DNA of 64,000 bases, from the NCBI RefSeq assembly GCF_009792295.1, contig NZ_CP039934.1:1818501-1882500 (forward strand), written 5' to 3'. How positions within the stretch are numbered: the stretch's first letter is position 1; each line of letters starts with the position of its first letter. Shown here in pieces: positions 1-9,348 of the stretch. Below the pieces are notes generated by a model that was given only the letters and a program-made list of their open reading frames with translations, did not search any database and was not told the DNA's origin. Made by a program: the position numbers and the translations under genes. Origin of the DNA: Myroides fluvii. Lineage in GTDB: Bacteria; Bacteroidota; Bacteroidia; Flavobacteriales; Flavobacteriaceae.

Positions 1-2
1 GC

Positions 3-41
3 GAATTTTTGAGAAGATTTAAAAAAGACAGCAGCGAATAA
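3..41 (+). CDS. C-terminal end of an unidentified protein (partial)
   Basis: An open frame enters from the left edge and reads EFLRRFKKDSSE before a TAA at 39-41. The basic-then-acidic tail is plausible as a protein end, but 12 residues are too few to identify a family. It could be a chance open frame. Confidence 0.3.
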   Translation, partial: EFLRRFKKDSSE

Positions 42-267
42 CCGTTTTTTTCTTTTTGTAAAATCACAAAAAGAAAGGAAGAGATTGATTGGAATTTGCT
101 GTTGTTTGATAAAAAAGTAAAAGATGAGGAGAAAAAGAGGCAAAACAATATAAAAATCTCAAAAGGAGAATATAAACTAACTGCCTCGGGATGTGTTGTG
201 TACAATAAATTTTGAGTATTTGTTTCGGGGGTTTAATGGATAATTTGTATCTTCGAAGGAAAAATAA

Positions 268-666
268 ATGGGACGTAAAATTATTGTAACGGCAACATTA
301 TTAGGTGCTTTAGGTATTGTTTTGGGTGCTTTTGGAGCGCACGGATTAAAAAAGATTGTCAGTGAAACTGCCGTAGCTTCTTATGAGGTTGGGGTTCGTT
401 ATCAGCTGTATCACGTCTTTTTTCTTTTGTTTGTTGGGCTTTCCTCTTTCTTCTCAGACGCAGTAAAAAAGAGGATATTTATCTTGACACTGATCGGTGT
501 TACCTTATTTTCAGGGTCTATCTATCTACTAACGTTCAACGGGTTGCCCGGATTTAACGTTAAATTCTTAGGTCCAATTACTCCAATTGGGGGCGTTTTT
601 ATGATCATAGCTTGGGTGTATGCTGCAATTCAGACCCTTAAAACAGGAAAAAGCACGAAAATCTAG
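268..666 (+). CDS. DUF423 family small membrane protein
   Basis: This is a 132-residue integral membrane protein with four hydrophobic segments (about residues 5-25, 45-62, 70-90 and 98-122). It carries the GAFGAHGL motif near residue 20 that marks the DUF423 (YgdD/YwdK-like) family. The family has no established biochemical role and acts in the inner membrane. The ATG has an AAGGAAAAA purine tract 5-13 bases upstream. It is followed by pckA in the same direction, but pckA appears to have its own promoter, so this is probably a single-gene unit. Confidence 0.85.
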   Translation: MGRKIIVTATLLGALGIVLGAFGAHGLKKIVSETAVASYEVGVRYQLYHVFFLLFVGLSSFFSDAVKKRIFILTLIGVTLFSGSIYLLTFNGLPGFNVKFLGPITPIGGVFMIIAWVYAAIQTLKTGKSTKI

Positions 667-696
667 TTTTGTGTATCGTTATATTAAATTTATTTC

Positions 697-704
697 TAAG
701 TTTG
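697..704 (+). promoter_or_regulatory. Bacteroidetes -7 promoter box before pckA
   Basis: TAAGTTTG matches the Bacteroidetes -7 consensus TAnnTTTG and lies 30 bases before the pckA start codon. A TTTTG lies about 25 bases upstream, slightly further than the usual -33 spacing. Confidence 0.55.
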
Positions 705-733
705 CATATTAATTAAAAAGACAACATAACATA

Positions 734-2353
734 ATGAAAATGGCTAATACGCAATCAATTTCACTTGAAAAATATGGTATTAAAGATGTTGTAGAGATTG
801 TATATAATCCTTCCTACGATCTTTTGTATAATGAAGAAATTAAGTCTGACCTACAGGGTTTTGAAAGAGGACAAGTAACTGAATTAGGAGCTGTAAATGT
901 TATGACAGGTGAGTTCACTGGTCGTTCTCCAAAGGATAAATACATTGTAAAAGACTCAGTTACTGAGAATACCGTATGGTGGAATTCTCCAGAATCGCCA
1001 AATGACAATAAACCAATTGACCAAAAAACGTGGGAAGCTTTAAAAGCAACTACAGTAAATGAGTTGTCAGGAAAAAAACTTTATGTTATTGACGCTTTCT
1101 GTGGTGCGAATGAAAATACGCGTTTGAAAGTGAGATTCATTATGGAAGTAGCATGGCAAGCACATTTTGTAAAAAATATGTTTATCCGTCCTACAGAAGA
1201 GGAATTAGCAAACTTCGGTGAGCCAGATTTCGTAGTAATGAATGGTTCTAAAACGACATTTAAAGATTACAAAGCATACGGATTAAATTCAGAAGTATAT
1301 ATCGCGTTCAACTTAACGGAAAAAGTTCAAATCATCGGAGGTACTTGGTACGGAGGTGAGATGAAAAAAGGATTGTTCTCGATGATGAATTACTATTTAC
1401 CATTAAAGGGAATGGCATCGATGCACTGTTCTGCAAACAAAGGTAAAGAGGGCGATGTGGCGGTATTCTTTGGATTATCAGGTACTGGAAAAACAACATT
1501 GTCGACAGATCCAAAACGCGAGTTGATTGGAGATGATGAGCATGGATGGGATGATGAAGGAGTATTCAACTTCGAAGGAGGTTGTTATGCAAAGACTATT
1601 AGTTTAAGTCAAGAAAACGAACCGGATATCTACGGTGCAATTCGCCGCGACGCTTTATTGGAAAACGTTACGGTTGATGCGAATGGAGTTATCGATTTTA
1701 ATGATGGTTCAGTAACACAAAATACACGTGTTTCTTATCCAATTGACCACATTGAAAATATTGTGAAGCCGGTTTCTAAAGCGGGTCACGCAACAAAAGT
1801 AATCTTCTTAACAGCAGATGCTTTTGGAGTTATGCCTCCTGTGTCTAAATTGACACCAGAGCAAACTAAATATTACTTCTTATCTGGATTTACCGCTAAA
1901 TTAGCTGGTACTGAAAGAGGAGTAACTCAACCAGAACCTACTTTCTCAGCTTGTTTTGGTAAAGCATTCTTGTCTTTACACCCAACAAAATATGGAGAGG
2001 AATTAGTGAAGAAAATGGAGGAGCACAAGGCTACTGCCTATATGGTAAATACAGGATGGAATGGTACAGGAAAGCGTATCTCTATTAAAGATACACGTGC
2101 AATCATTGACAGAATCTTAGATGGTTCTATTGAGAATGCGGAGACAAACATTGTTCCTATCTACAATTTTGTCGTACCAACAGCTTTAGAAGGAGTTGAT
2201 ACTAATATCTTAGATCCTCGTAATACTTACGGAGATGCAAAAGAATGGGAAGATAAAGCAAAAGATTTAGCTGCTTTATTCATCAAAAACTTCAATTTAT
2301 ACACGAATAATGACGCTGGAAAAGCTTTAGTTGAAGCAGGTCCACAATTGTAA
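734..2353 (+). CDS. pckA: phosphoenolpyruvate carboxykinase (ATP)
   Basis: This 539-residue protein is the ATP-dependent PEP carboxykinase that converts oxaloacetate and ATP to phosphoenolpyruvate, ADP and CO2 in gluconeogenesis. Visible signatures are the substrate-binding TGRSPKDK stretch near residue 63, the P-loop GLSGTGKT near residues 247-254, and the DDEHGW segment about 20 residues later, which contributes metal-binding acidic residues. Length matches the family (about 530-540). The frame opens with MKMANT; the second ATG, two codons in, is an equally possible start. The gene ends in a strong terminator and is convergent with hemD. Confidence 0.97.
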   Translation: MKMANTQSISLEKYGIKDVVEIVYNPSYDLLYNEEIKSDLQGFERGQVTELGAVNVMTGEFTGRSPKDKYIVKDSVTENTVWWNSPESPNDNKPIDQKTWEALKATTVNELSGKKLYVIDAFCGANENTRLKVRFIMEVAWQAHFVKNMFIRPTEEELANFGEPDFVVMNGSKTTFKDYKAYGLNSEVYIAFNLTEKVQIIGGTWYGGEMKKGLFSMMNYYLPLKGMASMHCSANKGKEGDVAVFFGLSGTGKTTLSTDPKRELIGDDEHGWDDEGVFNFEGGCYAKTISLSQENEPDIYGAIRRDALLENVTVDANGVIDFNDGSVTQNTRVSYPIDHIENIVKPVSKAGHATKVIFLTADAFGVMPPVSKLTPEQTKYYFLSGFTAKLAGTERGVTQPEPTFSACFGKAFLSLHPTKYGEELVKKMEEHKATAYMVNTGWNGTGKRISIKDTRAIIDRILDGSIENAETNIVPIYNFVVPTALEGVDTNILDPRNTYGDAKEWEDKAKDLAALFIKNFNLYTNNDAGKALVEAGPQL

Positions 2354-2354
2354 T

Positions 2355-2387
2355 AAAAAAAAGAGAGCTTTTAGCTCTCTTTTTTTG
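2355..2387 (+). terminator. rho-independent terminator of pckA
   Basis: AAAAAAGAGAGCT, a TTT loop and AGCTCTCTTTTTT form a 13-bp stem ending in a T tract immediately after the pckA stop codon. The A-rich left flank means it could also work on the minus strand. Confidence 0.9.
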
Positions 2388-2393
2388 TTATCA

Positions 2394-2470
2394 GTTATGA
2401 GTTAACGGTTATCTGATAACTCATAACCGTTAACTCATAACCGTTAACTCATAACCGTTAACTCATAACC
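2394..2470. repeat. 14-bp tandem repeat with an inverted copy
   Basis: The unit TAACTCATAACCGT is repeated exactly at 2417-2430, 2431-2444 and 2445-2458, with a 12-base partial copy at 2459-2470. The 19 bases at 2394-2412 are the reverse complement of 2423-2441, of 2437-2455 and of 2451-2469. One left arm can therefore pair with any of three overlapping right arms. The array sits between the terminators of the convergent genes pckA and hemD. Confidence 0.95.
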
Positions 2471-2502
2471 AAAAAAAGTCTTCCGTTAGGAAGACTTTTT
2501 TT
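2471..2502 (-). terminator. bidirectional terminator after hemD
   Basis: AAAAAAAGTCTTCC, a GTTA loop and GGAAGACTTTTTTT form a perfect 14-bp stem with A and T flanks, three bases beyond the hemD stop. It can stop transcription in both directions. Confidence 0.9.
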
Positions 2503-2505
2503 ATG

Positions 2506-3249
2506 TTATTTATTTACTTTGTGAATGTATTTTTCAAGTGCCATGGTCATCGATGGTGCTTCTGGTGAAGGAGCCATGATATCTACGCGTAAATCGTGAT
2601 CTAAGGCTTCTTTTTGCGTGGTTGTACCAAATACTGCAATTCGAGTGTTGTCTTGTGAGAAGTCAGGAAAATTCATGAATAGTGATTTGATTCCCGTTGG
2701 ACTAAAGAAAGCCAAAACGTCGTATTTCACATCGGCTAAATCCGATAAATCACTCATTACTGTTTTGTAAAAAGTTCCAGCAGTCCAGTCTACTTTTAAT
2801 TCTCCTAAAATCGTAGGAACTTCTGCGTTTAATTGATCGGATGCTGACAATAAGAATTTCTCATCCTTGTATTTTTTTATCAAAGGAGCTAAATCAGCAA
2901 AATCTTTTTGACCTACATAAATTTTTCTCTTGCGGTACACCACGTATTTTTGAAGATAAAAAGCGATTGCTTCAGATTGGCAAAAATACTTTAGCGTTTC
3001 AGGCACTTTATAGCGCATTTCTTCTGCAACGCGAAAGAAATGGTCTACAGAGTTCCTACTCGTCAAAATAACAGCTGTAAAGTTGTTTAAATCGATTTTT
3101 TGTTGTCTTACATCCTTAGCAGGTACACCTTCAACGTGTATAAAAGGCCTAAAGTCAATTTTTACTTTATACTTTTGTTCGATCTCAAAGTATGGTGAGT
3201 TTTCTACTTTAGGTTCTGGTTGAGAAACCAAAATTGTTTTCACTTTCAT
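2506..3249 (-). CDS. hemD: uroporphyrinogen-III synthase
   Basis: This 247-residue cytoplasmic protein matches the flavobacterial HemD type that cyclises hydroxymethylbilane to uroporphyrinogen III in haem synthesis. Recognisable features are the opening KTILVSQPEP, the TSRNSVDHF stretch near residue 63, and the FFSPTGIKSL and FGTTTQKEA segments in the C-terminal half. These belong to the two lobes that bind substrate. HemD is poorly conserved, so the call rests on these motifs and on its DUF4271 neighbour, which begins 15 bases upstream on the same strand and is usually its partner in flavobacteria. Confidence 0.85.
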   Translation of the reverse strand: MKVKTILVSQPEPKVENSPYFEIEQKYKVKIDFRPFIHVEGVPAKDVRQQKIDLNNFTAVILTSRNSVDHFFRVAEEMRYKVPETLKYFCQSEAIAFYLQKYVVYRKRKIYVGQKDFADLAPLIKKYKDEKFLLSASDQLNAEVPTILGELKVDWTAGTFYKTVMSDLSDLADVKYDVLAFFSPTGIKSLFMNFPDFSQDNTRIAVFGTTTQKEALDHDLRVDIMAPSPEAPSMTMALEKYIHKVNK

Positions 3250-3263
3250 AGTTTAATTCTTAT

Positions 3264-3935
3264 TTAGGCTCTAAAGTTTTTAAATGCAAAGTATATTATA
3301 AAATAAGGAGCTATTTCAAGGGTGCAAAGATACAAAATAAAATAGAACAACTTATTTAATATCGTTTTTCGATTGTTTTTTATAAAAATAACGTATAAAC
3401 CTAGATTTGTTAAGATTAACGTAATTCCCAAGGTGGTAATGACTATTTGATTGACTATATCGTTGTAAAATAAGAGTAAATCAATGCCCAAGAGATACAT
3501 GCCAATGTAATTTCGATAGGTTGCTTTTTGTAAATTGAAGTAATCTACAAAATCTTCTATTCCAAAGGTAATACCAATGATTTTGTCTAATAAATACTTA
3601 GCAATAACAAAAAAACAAGTAAAATTTAAAATTTGGATATAAGACAATAGGGTATATTGTTCGATCAAGCCAAAAGACCTCGCCGCAATTTGTAAGAAAA
3701 AGGTTATGGATAACAGCTGAATAGTTAAAAACGACAGCGTAAAACTATTGCGCAGATTCGTATTGTCTTTGTATATTTTTAAATATTTATCAGATATAGC
3801 CAAACGAGTAAACTCTGCAAATCGAACACTGAATACAGTTCTGTTAATAGCAATAATGGAGAAGCCCACAAAAAATAGCAGGCTAGCCCAATCTTTATTG
3901 GTCACAATTCGTTCGGTTAAGAGTAGATTATCCAT
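3264..3935 (-). CDS. DUF4271 membrane protein
   Basis: The product has about 223 residues and six or more hydrophobic segments with short loops, typical of the DUF4271 family of Bacteroidota inner-membrane proteins. Function is unknown. I chose the internal ATG at 3935 (MDNLLLTERIVTNKDW) over the upstream one at 3965 because family members begin close to the ERIVTNKDW motif. It is cotranscribed with hemD 15 bases downstream. The upstream start would add ten residues. Confidence 0.8.
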   Translation of the reverse strand: MDNLLLTERIVTNKDWASLLFFVGFSIIAINRTVFSVRFAEFTRLAISDKYLKIYKDNTNLRNSFTLSFLTIQLLSITFFLQIAARSFGLIEQYTLLSYIQILNFTCFFVIAKYLLDKIIGITFGIEDFVDYFNLQKATYRNYIGMYLLGIDLLLFYNDIVNQIVITTLGITLILTNLGLYVIFIKNNRKTILNKLFYFILYLCTLEIAPYFIIYFAFKNFRA

Positions 3936-4013
3936 ATCAATTGCAAAATTAGTAAAAAAATGCATTTGTGAGACTTTGTTAATTATTTAAGGGCTAACTT
4001 TCTATAAAAAGGT

Positions 4014-4021
4014 TATTTTTG
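4014..4021 (+). promoter_or_regulatory. -7 box before the glycosyltransferase-pyrC unit
   Basis: TATTTTTG fits TAnnTTTG and ends 17 bases before the ATG at 4039. No clear -33 element is visible at the usual distance. Confidence 0.45.
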
Positions 4022-4038
4022 TATCCAAAGTATAGACA

Positions 4039-4758
4039 ATGAACGCAGGACTAGTTATTATTCCTACCTATAATGAAATAGAAAATATAAGGCATATTAT
4101 TGAGGCAGTACTCGAATTACCCGAGTGTTTTCACGTGCTCATTGTGGATGATAACTCACCAGATGGTACGGCTACAGTTGTAGAAGAATTACAGCAAGAA
4201 CATCCTGAACTATATTTGTTGAAGCGAGAAGGGAAGAATGGGTTGGGAACAGCTTATGTAGATGGATTTAAGTGGGCTTTAGAACGAGAATATGATTATA
4301 TTTTCGAAATGGATGCTGATTTTTCTCATAATCCTGCAGATTTGAGTCGACTCTTGGCTAGTTGTCAAGCAAATGGAGGAATGGTTGTTGGTTCTCGATA
4401 CGTTACAGGTGTAAATGTGGTCAATTGGCCTTTGAATCGCGTACTGCTCTCCTATGGGGCCTCTATTTATGTTCGTTGGATTACACGTATGCCCATTCAA
4501 GATACAACAGCAGGTTTCGTTTGCTATACAAAAGAAGTGTTACAAGGTATCGATTTAGATAAAATTCGATTTGTAGGTTATGCCTTTCAAATCGAAATGA
4601 AATACAGAGTATACGTGAAGCAATACCCTATTACAGAGGTGCCGATTATTTTTACAGATCGAACGCGTGGGGAATCTAAGATGTCTAAGGGAATTATCAA
4701 AGAAGCTATTTTTGGCGTGATCAACCTTAAAATCAGAAAACTACTAAACAAACTATAA
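4039..4758 (+). CDS. polyprenol monophosphomannose synthase-like glycosyltransferase (GT2)
   Basis: This 239-residue GT-A fold enzyme resembles DPM1. It likely transfers a hexose from a nucleotide sugar to a polyprenyl phosphate at the inner face of the membrane. Visible motifs are the N-terminal PTYNE, VDDNSPDGT near residue 36, the metal-binding EMDADFSH near residue 94, and GFVCY near residue 159. There is no C-terminal transmembrane anchor, so it is the short soluble DPM1 form. Its last base is the first base of the next start codon, implying translational coupling with dihydroorotase. The sugar donor cannot be read from the sequence. Confidence 0.88.
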   Translation: MNAGLVIIPTYNEIENIRHIIEAVLELPECFHVLIVDDNSPDGTATVVEELQQEHPELYLLKREGKNGLGTAYVDGFKWALEREYDYIFEMDADFSHNPADLSRLLASCQANGGMVVGSRYVTGVNVVNWPLNRVLLSYGASIYVRWITRMPIQDTTAGFVCYTKEVLQGIDLDKIRFVGYAFQIEMKYRVYVKQYPITEVPIIFTDRTRGESKMSKGIIKEAIFGVINLKIRKLLNKL

Positions 4759-6095
4759 TGACTAACTACTTAATTAAAAACGGAAACCTTGTCAATGAAG
4801 GTGTTGTTCAAAAAGCGGACCTCCTGATTCAAGAAGGGAAAATTGTGCGCATAGCTGGGGTTATCGAAGCAACAGCTGAGATGCAAGTGATCGATGCAAC
4901 AGGAAAATACGTTATTCCAGGTATGATCGATGATCAAGTGCATTTTCGCGAACCAGGATTGACGCATAAAGGAGATATCGCATCAGAGTCAAGAGCGGCT
5001 GTAGCTGGGGGAATCACTTCTTTCATTGAACAACCCAACACCGTTCCTAATGCAGTTACTCAGGAATTGTTAGAACAGAAATACGAAATAGCGTCTTCCA
5101 AGTCGTATGCGAATTATTCGTTTATGATGGGAGGGACGAATGATAATTTAGATGAATTACTCCAGACAAATCCGCGTAATGTAGCGGGAATTAAATTGTT
5201 TTTGGGGTCGTCAACCGGCAATATGTTGGTGGATCGTCAAGAGGTTTTAGAAAAAATATTTTCGAGTACTTCCATGTTGATTGCGGTTCATGCTGAAGAT
5301 GAAGCAACAATCCAAGCCAATTTGCAACAGCACAAGGAACAATATGGAGAGGATATCCCTGTAGAATGTCACCCAATTATTCGCAGTGAGGAGGCTTGTT
5401 ATATTTCTTCGTCTAAAGCGATAGAATTAGCAAAGAAAACAGGAGCGCGATTACACGTGTTTCACGTGTCTACAGGAAAAGAAACGGATTTGTTTCGCAA
5501 TGATATCCCATTAAAAGACAAAAAAATTACGGCGGAGGTTTGCGTACATCACCTGTGGTTTACCGATAAGGATTACGAGACAAAAGGGAACTTCATTAAG
5601 TGGAACCCCGCAGTTAAAAAAGAAAGTGATAGAGAAAAACTTTGGGAAGCTTTGTTAGATGGACGCATTGATGTTATTGCTACAGACCATGCACCCCATA
5701 CGAAAGAAGAGAAAGCAAAAGCGTACACACAAGCTCCTTCTGGAGGCCCTTTAGTTCAACATGCTTTAGTCTCTTTGTTTGAAGCAAAAAAACAAGGGAG
5801 AATTACTGTTGAAAAAATTGTTGAAAAAACAGCGCACAATCCTGCGATTCTATTCCAAATAGAAAAAAGAGGATTTTTGAAAGAAGGCTATCACGCCGAT
5901 ATTGTTTTAATTGATCCGAATAACAGTTGGGAAGTAAATCAAAACAATATTTTGTATAAATGTGGCTGGTCTCCATTTGAAGGAGAAACATTCTCTTCTA
6001 AAGTTACCCATACATTTGTTAATGGATGTTTGGTCTATGAGAATGAAGAAGTAAAAGAAATACGCTGTGGACAAAGATTGCTTTTTGAACGTTAG
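4758..6095 (+). CDS. pyrC: dihydroorotase
   Basis: A 445-residue amidohydrolase that interconverts carbamoyl-aspartate and dihydroorotate in pyrimidine synthesis. It shows the metal-binding DDQVHFREPG (HxR) motif near residue 58, GGITSFIEQPNT near residue 85, and the C-terminal metal motif IATDHAPHT near residue 306. Length fits class I dihydroorotases. The ATG overlaps the TAA of the glycosyltransferase (TAATG). The DUF4296 lipoprotein follows 13 bases later, so the three genes form one unit. Confidence 0.93.
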   Translation: MTNYLIKNGNLVNEGVVQKADLLIQEGKIVRIAGVIEATAEMQVIDATGKYVIPGMIDDQVHFREPGLTHKGDIASESRAAVAGGITSFIEQPNTVPNAVTQELLEQKYEIASSKSYANYSFMMGGTNDNLDELLQTNPRNVAGIKLFLGSSTGNMLVDRQEVLEKIFSSTSMLIAVHAEDEATIQANLQQHKEQYGEDIPVECHPIIRSEEACYISSSKAIELAKKTGARLHVFHVSTGKETDLFRNDIPLKDKKITAEVCVHHLWFTDKDYETKGNFIKWNPAVKKESDREKLWEALLDGRIDVIATDHAPHTKEEKAKAYTQAPSGGPLVQHALVSLFEAKKQGRITVEKIVEKTAHNPAILFQIEKRGFLKEGYHADIVLIDPNNSWEVNQNNILYKCGWSPFEGETFSSKVTHTFVNGCLVYENEEVKEIRCGQRLLFER

Positions 6096-6108
6096 TAGAA
6101 TTAGAAAA

Positions 6109-6663
6109 ATGAAACAAGTAGTAGTAGCTTTTTGTATGGTGTTACTGTTGTGTTCTTGTGCAAAGGATACAACTAAGCCCAATCCATTTATTGAGCAAGC
6201 AAAAATGGAAGATATTTTGTACGATATAGCGTTGTTGTATGGGATGCAAACAACCAATGCATTTGTGACAGATACAGTAAAGTCAATACAGGTGACAGAT
6301 ATTTTCGAAAAGCACCAAGTAGATAGCTTGACGTTTACTACCAATAACCGCTACTATGTGATGCTGAAAAAAGGCGTGTATTTGGATATGCAAAATCGCG
6401 TGATGGATCGACTGAAAAAGGATAAAGAACGAATTGATTCGCTATTGCCTGCTAAAAATATAGAACTAGCTCCTCTAGAAGCTATGAAAGTAGATAACGA
6501 GATGCAAGAGACGTCGAATCAAATGAAAGAAGAGGTCATGGTAAGTACTACTAATACAACAAATAAAGTAGCTTTGAGTAGTGAGAAAAAAGTTAACATG
6601 AAGGAGATGACTCCAGAAGAAAAAAAGAATTTACGGAAGAAGTTCGACGCAATGCTAAAATAA
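6109..6663 (+). CDS. DUF4296 lipoprotein
   Basis: The product is a 184-residue exported lipoprotein. A signal peptide ends in the lipobox LLCSC, giving an acylated Cys near residue 16. It is followed by MEDILYDIALLYGMQ, the typical opening of the DUF4296 domain, and a basic, charged C-terminal half. The ATG at 6109 is preferred over an in-frame ATG at 6067 because it starts directly at the signal peptide. The function of DUF4296 is unknown. It is probably transcribed from the pyrC unit. Confidence 0.85.
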   Translation: MKQVVVAFCMVLLLCSCAKDTTKPNPFIEQAKMEDILYDIALLYGMQTTNAFVTDTVKSIQVTDIFEKHQVDSLTFTTNNRYYVMLKKGVYLDMQNRVMDRLKKDKERIDSLLPAKNIELAPLEAMKVDNEMQETSNQMKEEVMVSTTNTTNKVALSSEKKVNMKEMTPEEKKNLRKKFDAMLK

Positions 6664-6675
6664 GGAGAACAAGTA

Positions 6676-7674
6676 TTACTTAAAACTTTTGCTTATTTCG
6701 ACTAAAAAATCTTTATAAGAAGTAAACTGAAAAGATAAAATTTGCTCAATTTTTGAAGCATCATAATTAAAACGACTTAAAGAAGCTTTCGCGATAGCAC
6801 GTGTAAAGCTTCTTTTTTTTCGGGTTAATAGTGAAATAAAAGCATCTAAACGCCACGCTAGGGCAAGACCAAATCGTCCAATTTCAAAGCTAGCGGGTTT
6901 CTTGTTGAGCATCGTAGCAATAAAATGTAGCAGTTCGCGGTTTTCTAAATTAGCTGAAACGAGAATATAACGCTCATTTTTGTGTTCACTCTGCATCAGT
7001 TGGCGCATGCAAAATACAACATCTTCAACGGAAACAACAGCTGTGGTTCCAGCAGTGTAAAAAGGAAATCCTTGATGTACCTTATACAGTAATTCACTAC
7101 TGCCTTCTCGGTAAAAACCACGACCGAAAATTACTCCAGGGTTGACGATGATTACATCAAGTCCTTCCTGAGTACCGCGCCAAACTTCCATTTCACCACC
7201 AAATTTACTCAAGGCATAATCACTGTGGTAAAGTTCCGGATTCCAGTCTGTTTTTTCCGTAATGGGGGTAGAAGGATGTAGCGATTCACCTAAAGCTGCA
7301 ATCGAACTAACATGGCATAATTTTACAACCGGATAAGCAATACACAAGTTTACGATATTAGCGGTTCCCTCAATATTGGTTTTGCGTAGGATTTTCTCCT
7401 CTTTAGGGTCAAAGGAAACCATAGCAGCGCAGTGATACACATGTGTGATTTCCTTAAAAGCTTCTTCTAAGGCAGGTACGTCTAAAATATCTGCTTGTTG
7501 CCATTGAATACGTTCAAACAAGGCTAATGCATTGTGAAGCTCAAATACATGTTTAGTCTTGTCGATACTTAACGGATTTCGATAAATAGCACGCACATTA
7601 CTTTCTTCTTGTTGAAGAAGGTGTAAAAGAAGATGGCTTCCAACTAAGCCTGTTGCACCAGTGACTAGTATCAT
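6676..7674 (-). CDS. NAD-dependent epimerase/dehydratase family protein
   Basis: A 332-residue extended short-chain dehydrogenase. The Rossmann motif GATGLVGS lies at residues 5-12, a Ser-Tyr-Lys type active site is carried by the YALSK stretch near residue 153, and NPGVIFGRG follows near residue 180. It resembles nucleoside-sugar epimerases or reductases; the substrate is unknown. The start at 7674 (MILVTGATG) is preferred over one three codons upstream. It is convergent with the DUF4296 gene and divergent from tyrS, with about 180 bases between the two starts. Confidence 0.85.
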   Translation of the reverse strand: MILVTGATGLVGSHLLLHLLQQEESNVRAIYRNPLSIDKTKHVFELHNALALFERIQWQQADILDVPALEEAFKEITHVYHCAAMVSFDPKEEKILRKTNIEGTANIVNLCIAYPVVKLCHVSSIAALGESLHPSTPITEKTDWNPELYHSDYALSKFGGEMEVWRGTQEGLDVIIVNPGVIFGRGFYREGSSELLYKVHQGFPFYTAGTTAVVSVEDVVFCMRQLMQSEHKNERYILVSANLENRELLHFIATMLNKKPASFEIGRFGLALAWRLDAFISLLTRKKRSFTRAIAKASLSRFNYDASKIEQILSFQFTSYKDFLVEISKSFK

Positions 7675-7832
7675 AATGAACAAATGTAAAGTTTATGTTT
7701 TAGAAAGTGAAAGAATTGAACTAAAAGTTTGAAAGTAACGCCCGTATTTTCAGTGTATTGTTTTGAACAGTCTGAAAGCAATAAAAATAGAAAAGCGACC
7801 AAAAAAAGTTCGAATAGCGTAAGGAATTGACC

Positions 7833-7840
7833 TATCTTTG
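7833..7840 (+). promoter_or_regulatory. tyrS promoter -7 box
   Basis: TATCTTTG is a perfect match to TAnnTTTG, with a TTCG 20 bases upstream near the -33 position. It ends 16 bases before the tyrS start, so the transcript leader is very short. Confidence 0.65.
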
Positions 7841-7856
7841 CATAAAATATAATTAA

Positions 7857-9149
7857 ATGAAAAATTTTATTGAAGAAGTGACTTGGAGAGGAATGCTCCA
7901 CGACGTTATGCCAGGCACTGAAGAACATTTGTTGGAGCAGATGCGTGTGGCGTATGTGGGGATTGACCCAACAGCGGATTCATTGCATATTGGACATTTA
8001 GTGGGTGTAATGCTTTTAAAGCATTTTCAAATGGCAGGACACAAACCAATTGCTTTAATTGGTGGTGCTACAGGAATGGTAGGAGATCCATCTGGAAAAT
8101 CAAATGAAAGAAATCTATTGTCCGAAGAAGCTTTACGTCACAATCAAAATGCGATTAAAGCACAGTTAGAACGCTTTTTAGATTTTAATTCTGGTGCTGG
8201 AAATGCTGCCGAACTCGTAAATAACTACGATTGGATGAAAGATTTTTCTTTCCTAGAATTTATCCGAACTGTGGGTAAACACATTACCGTAAACTATATG
8301 ATGGCCAAAGATTCTGTGAAAAAACGCCTAAACGGTGAATTCCAAGATGGAATGTCATTCACAGAGTTTTGTTATCAATTGCTACAAGGATATGACTTTT
8401 TGCACTTATTCCAAGCAAAGAACGTTACCTTGCAAATGGGAGGTTCGGATCAGTGGGGAAATATCACTACAGGGACAGAATTAATTCGCCGTACGATTAG
8501 TGAAAAAGCATACGCATTGACTTGCCCGTTAATTACAAAAGCTGACGGAACGAAGTTTGGTAAATCAGAAGGTGGAAATATTTGGCTGTCTGCAGAATAC
8601 ACTTCTCCTTACAAATTTTACCAATACTGGGTAAACGTATCCGATGCCGATGCCGAAAAATACATCAAAATTTTTACGTTTATTGGACGTGAAGAAATAG
8701 AATCATTAGTGAAAGAACACCAAGAAGCACCGCATTTACGCGTATTGCAAAAGCGATTGGCAGAGGAAGTAACGACAATGGTTCACGGAGCAGAAAATTT
8801 AGCAAATGCAATCAAAGCTTCTGGAATTCTATTTGGTAATTCATCAGCGGATGATTTAAAACAACTAGATGCTAAAACATTCTTAGAGGTTTTTGACGGA
8901 GTTCCTCAAGCAGAAATTTCGAAAGCGGATATAGAAGCAGGTTTGCCAATTATCGAAGCTTTAGCAGGAAAAAGTGGGTTCATGCCTTCGAATGGCGAAG
9001 CACGTCGTTCCTTACAAGCAAATGCAATCGCTGTTAATCGCGATAAAGTGACAGAGGAATATGTAATCTCGGCTTCAGACTTGATTAACAATCAGTTTAT
9101 CCTACTTCAAAAAGGAAAAAAGAATTACTTTATTTTAGATGTAAAGTAA
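7857..9149 (+). CDS. tyrS: tyrosyl-tRNA synthetase
   Basis: A 430-residue class I aminoacyl-tRNA synthetase that charges tRNA-Tyr. The HIGH motif lies near residues 43-46, the tyrosine-site segment [10 protein letters not shown] near residue 195, and the KMSKS loop appears as KFGKS near residue 231. An S4-like RNA-binding domain occupies roughly the last 70 residues ([23 protein letters not shown]). Length and domain order are normal. A terminator follows. Confidence 0.97.
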   Translation: MKNFIEEVTWRGMLHDVMPGTEEHLLEQMRVAYVGIDPTADSLHIGHLVGVMLLKHFQMAGHKPIALIGGATGMVGDPSGKSNERNLLSEEALRHNQNAIKAQLERFLDFNSGAGNAAELVNNYDWMKDFSFLEFIRTVGKHITVNYMMAKDSVKKRLNGEFQDGMSFTEFCYQLLQGYDFLHLFQAKNVTLQMGGSDQWGNITTGTELIRRTISEKAYALTCPLITKADGTKFGKSEGGNIWLSAEYTSPYKFYQYWVNVSDADAEKYIKIFTFIGREEIESLVKEHQEAPHLRVLQKRLAEEVTTMVHGAENLANAIKASGILFGNSSADDLKQLDAKTFLEVFDGVPQAEISKADIEAGLPIIEALAGKSGFMPSNGEARRSLQANAIAVNRDKVTEEYVISASDLINNQFILLQKGKKNYFILDVK

Positions 9150-9170
9150 TCCATATCAATACAAAATAGT

Positions 9171-9214
9171 AAAAAAGGTTATCTCTAAATCACTGAGATA
9201 GCCTTTTTTGTTTT
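9171..9214 (+). terminator. tyrS terminator
   Basis: AAAAAAGGTTATCTC pairs with GAGATAGCCTTTTTT across a nine-base loop, with one G-T wobble, followed by further T residues. Confidence 0.85.
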
Positions 9215-9258
9215 AAATCTACCATATACGTGGTATTTACTTTTATTTGTGACGCTGC

Positions 9259-9266
9259 TATCTTTG
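9259..9266 (+). promoter_or_regulatory. -7 box for the leader-susC-susD transcript
   Basis: TATCTTTG matches the Bacteroidetes -7 consensus. Transcription from here would give a leader of roughly 300 bases before susC, long enough for the Cys-rich frame and two hairpins. No convincing -33 element is seen. Confidence 0.6.
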
Positions 9267-9348
9267 CCTTATCAAAAACAAACAAATACGATACTGTTTT
9301 TTCTAATACGTGAAAAATACATTGTCTAAACTTAAAAGTAGTAGTGCC

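Noticed and set aside
49..76. Terminator near the left edge
   Set aside because: The T-rich and A-rich arms form a stem, but there is no following T tract on either strand, so termination is doubtful.
2394..2470. Possible small CRISPR array
   Set aside because: The 14-base units are directly adjacent with no spacers, and no cas genes are nearby. It is a simple tandem repeat.
5907..6344. Minus-strand frame of 145 codons
   Set aside because: Antisense to pyrC and the DUF4296 gene, both well supported.
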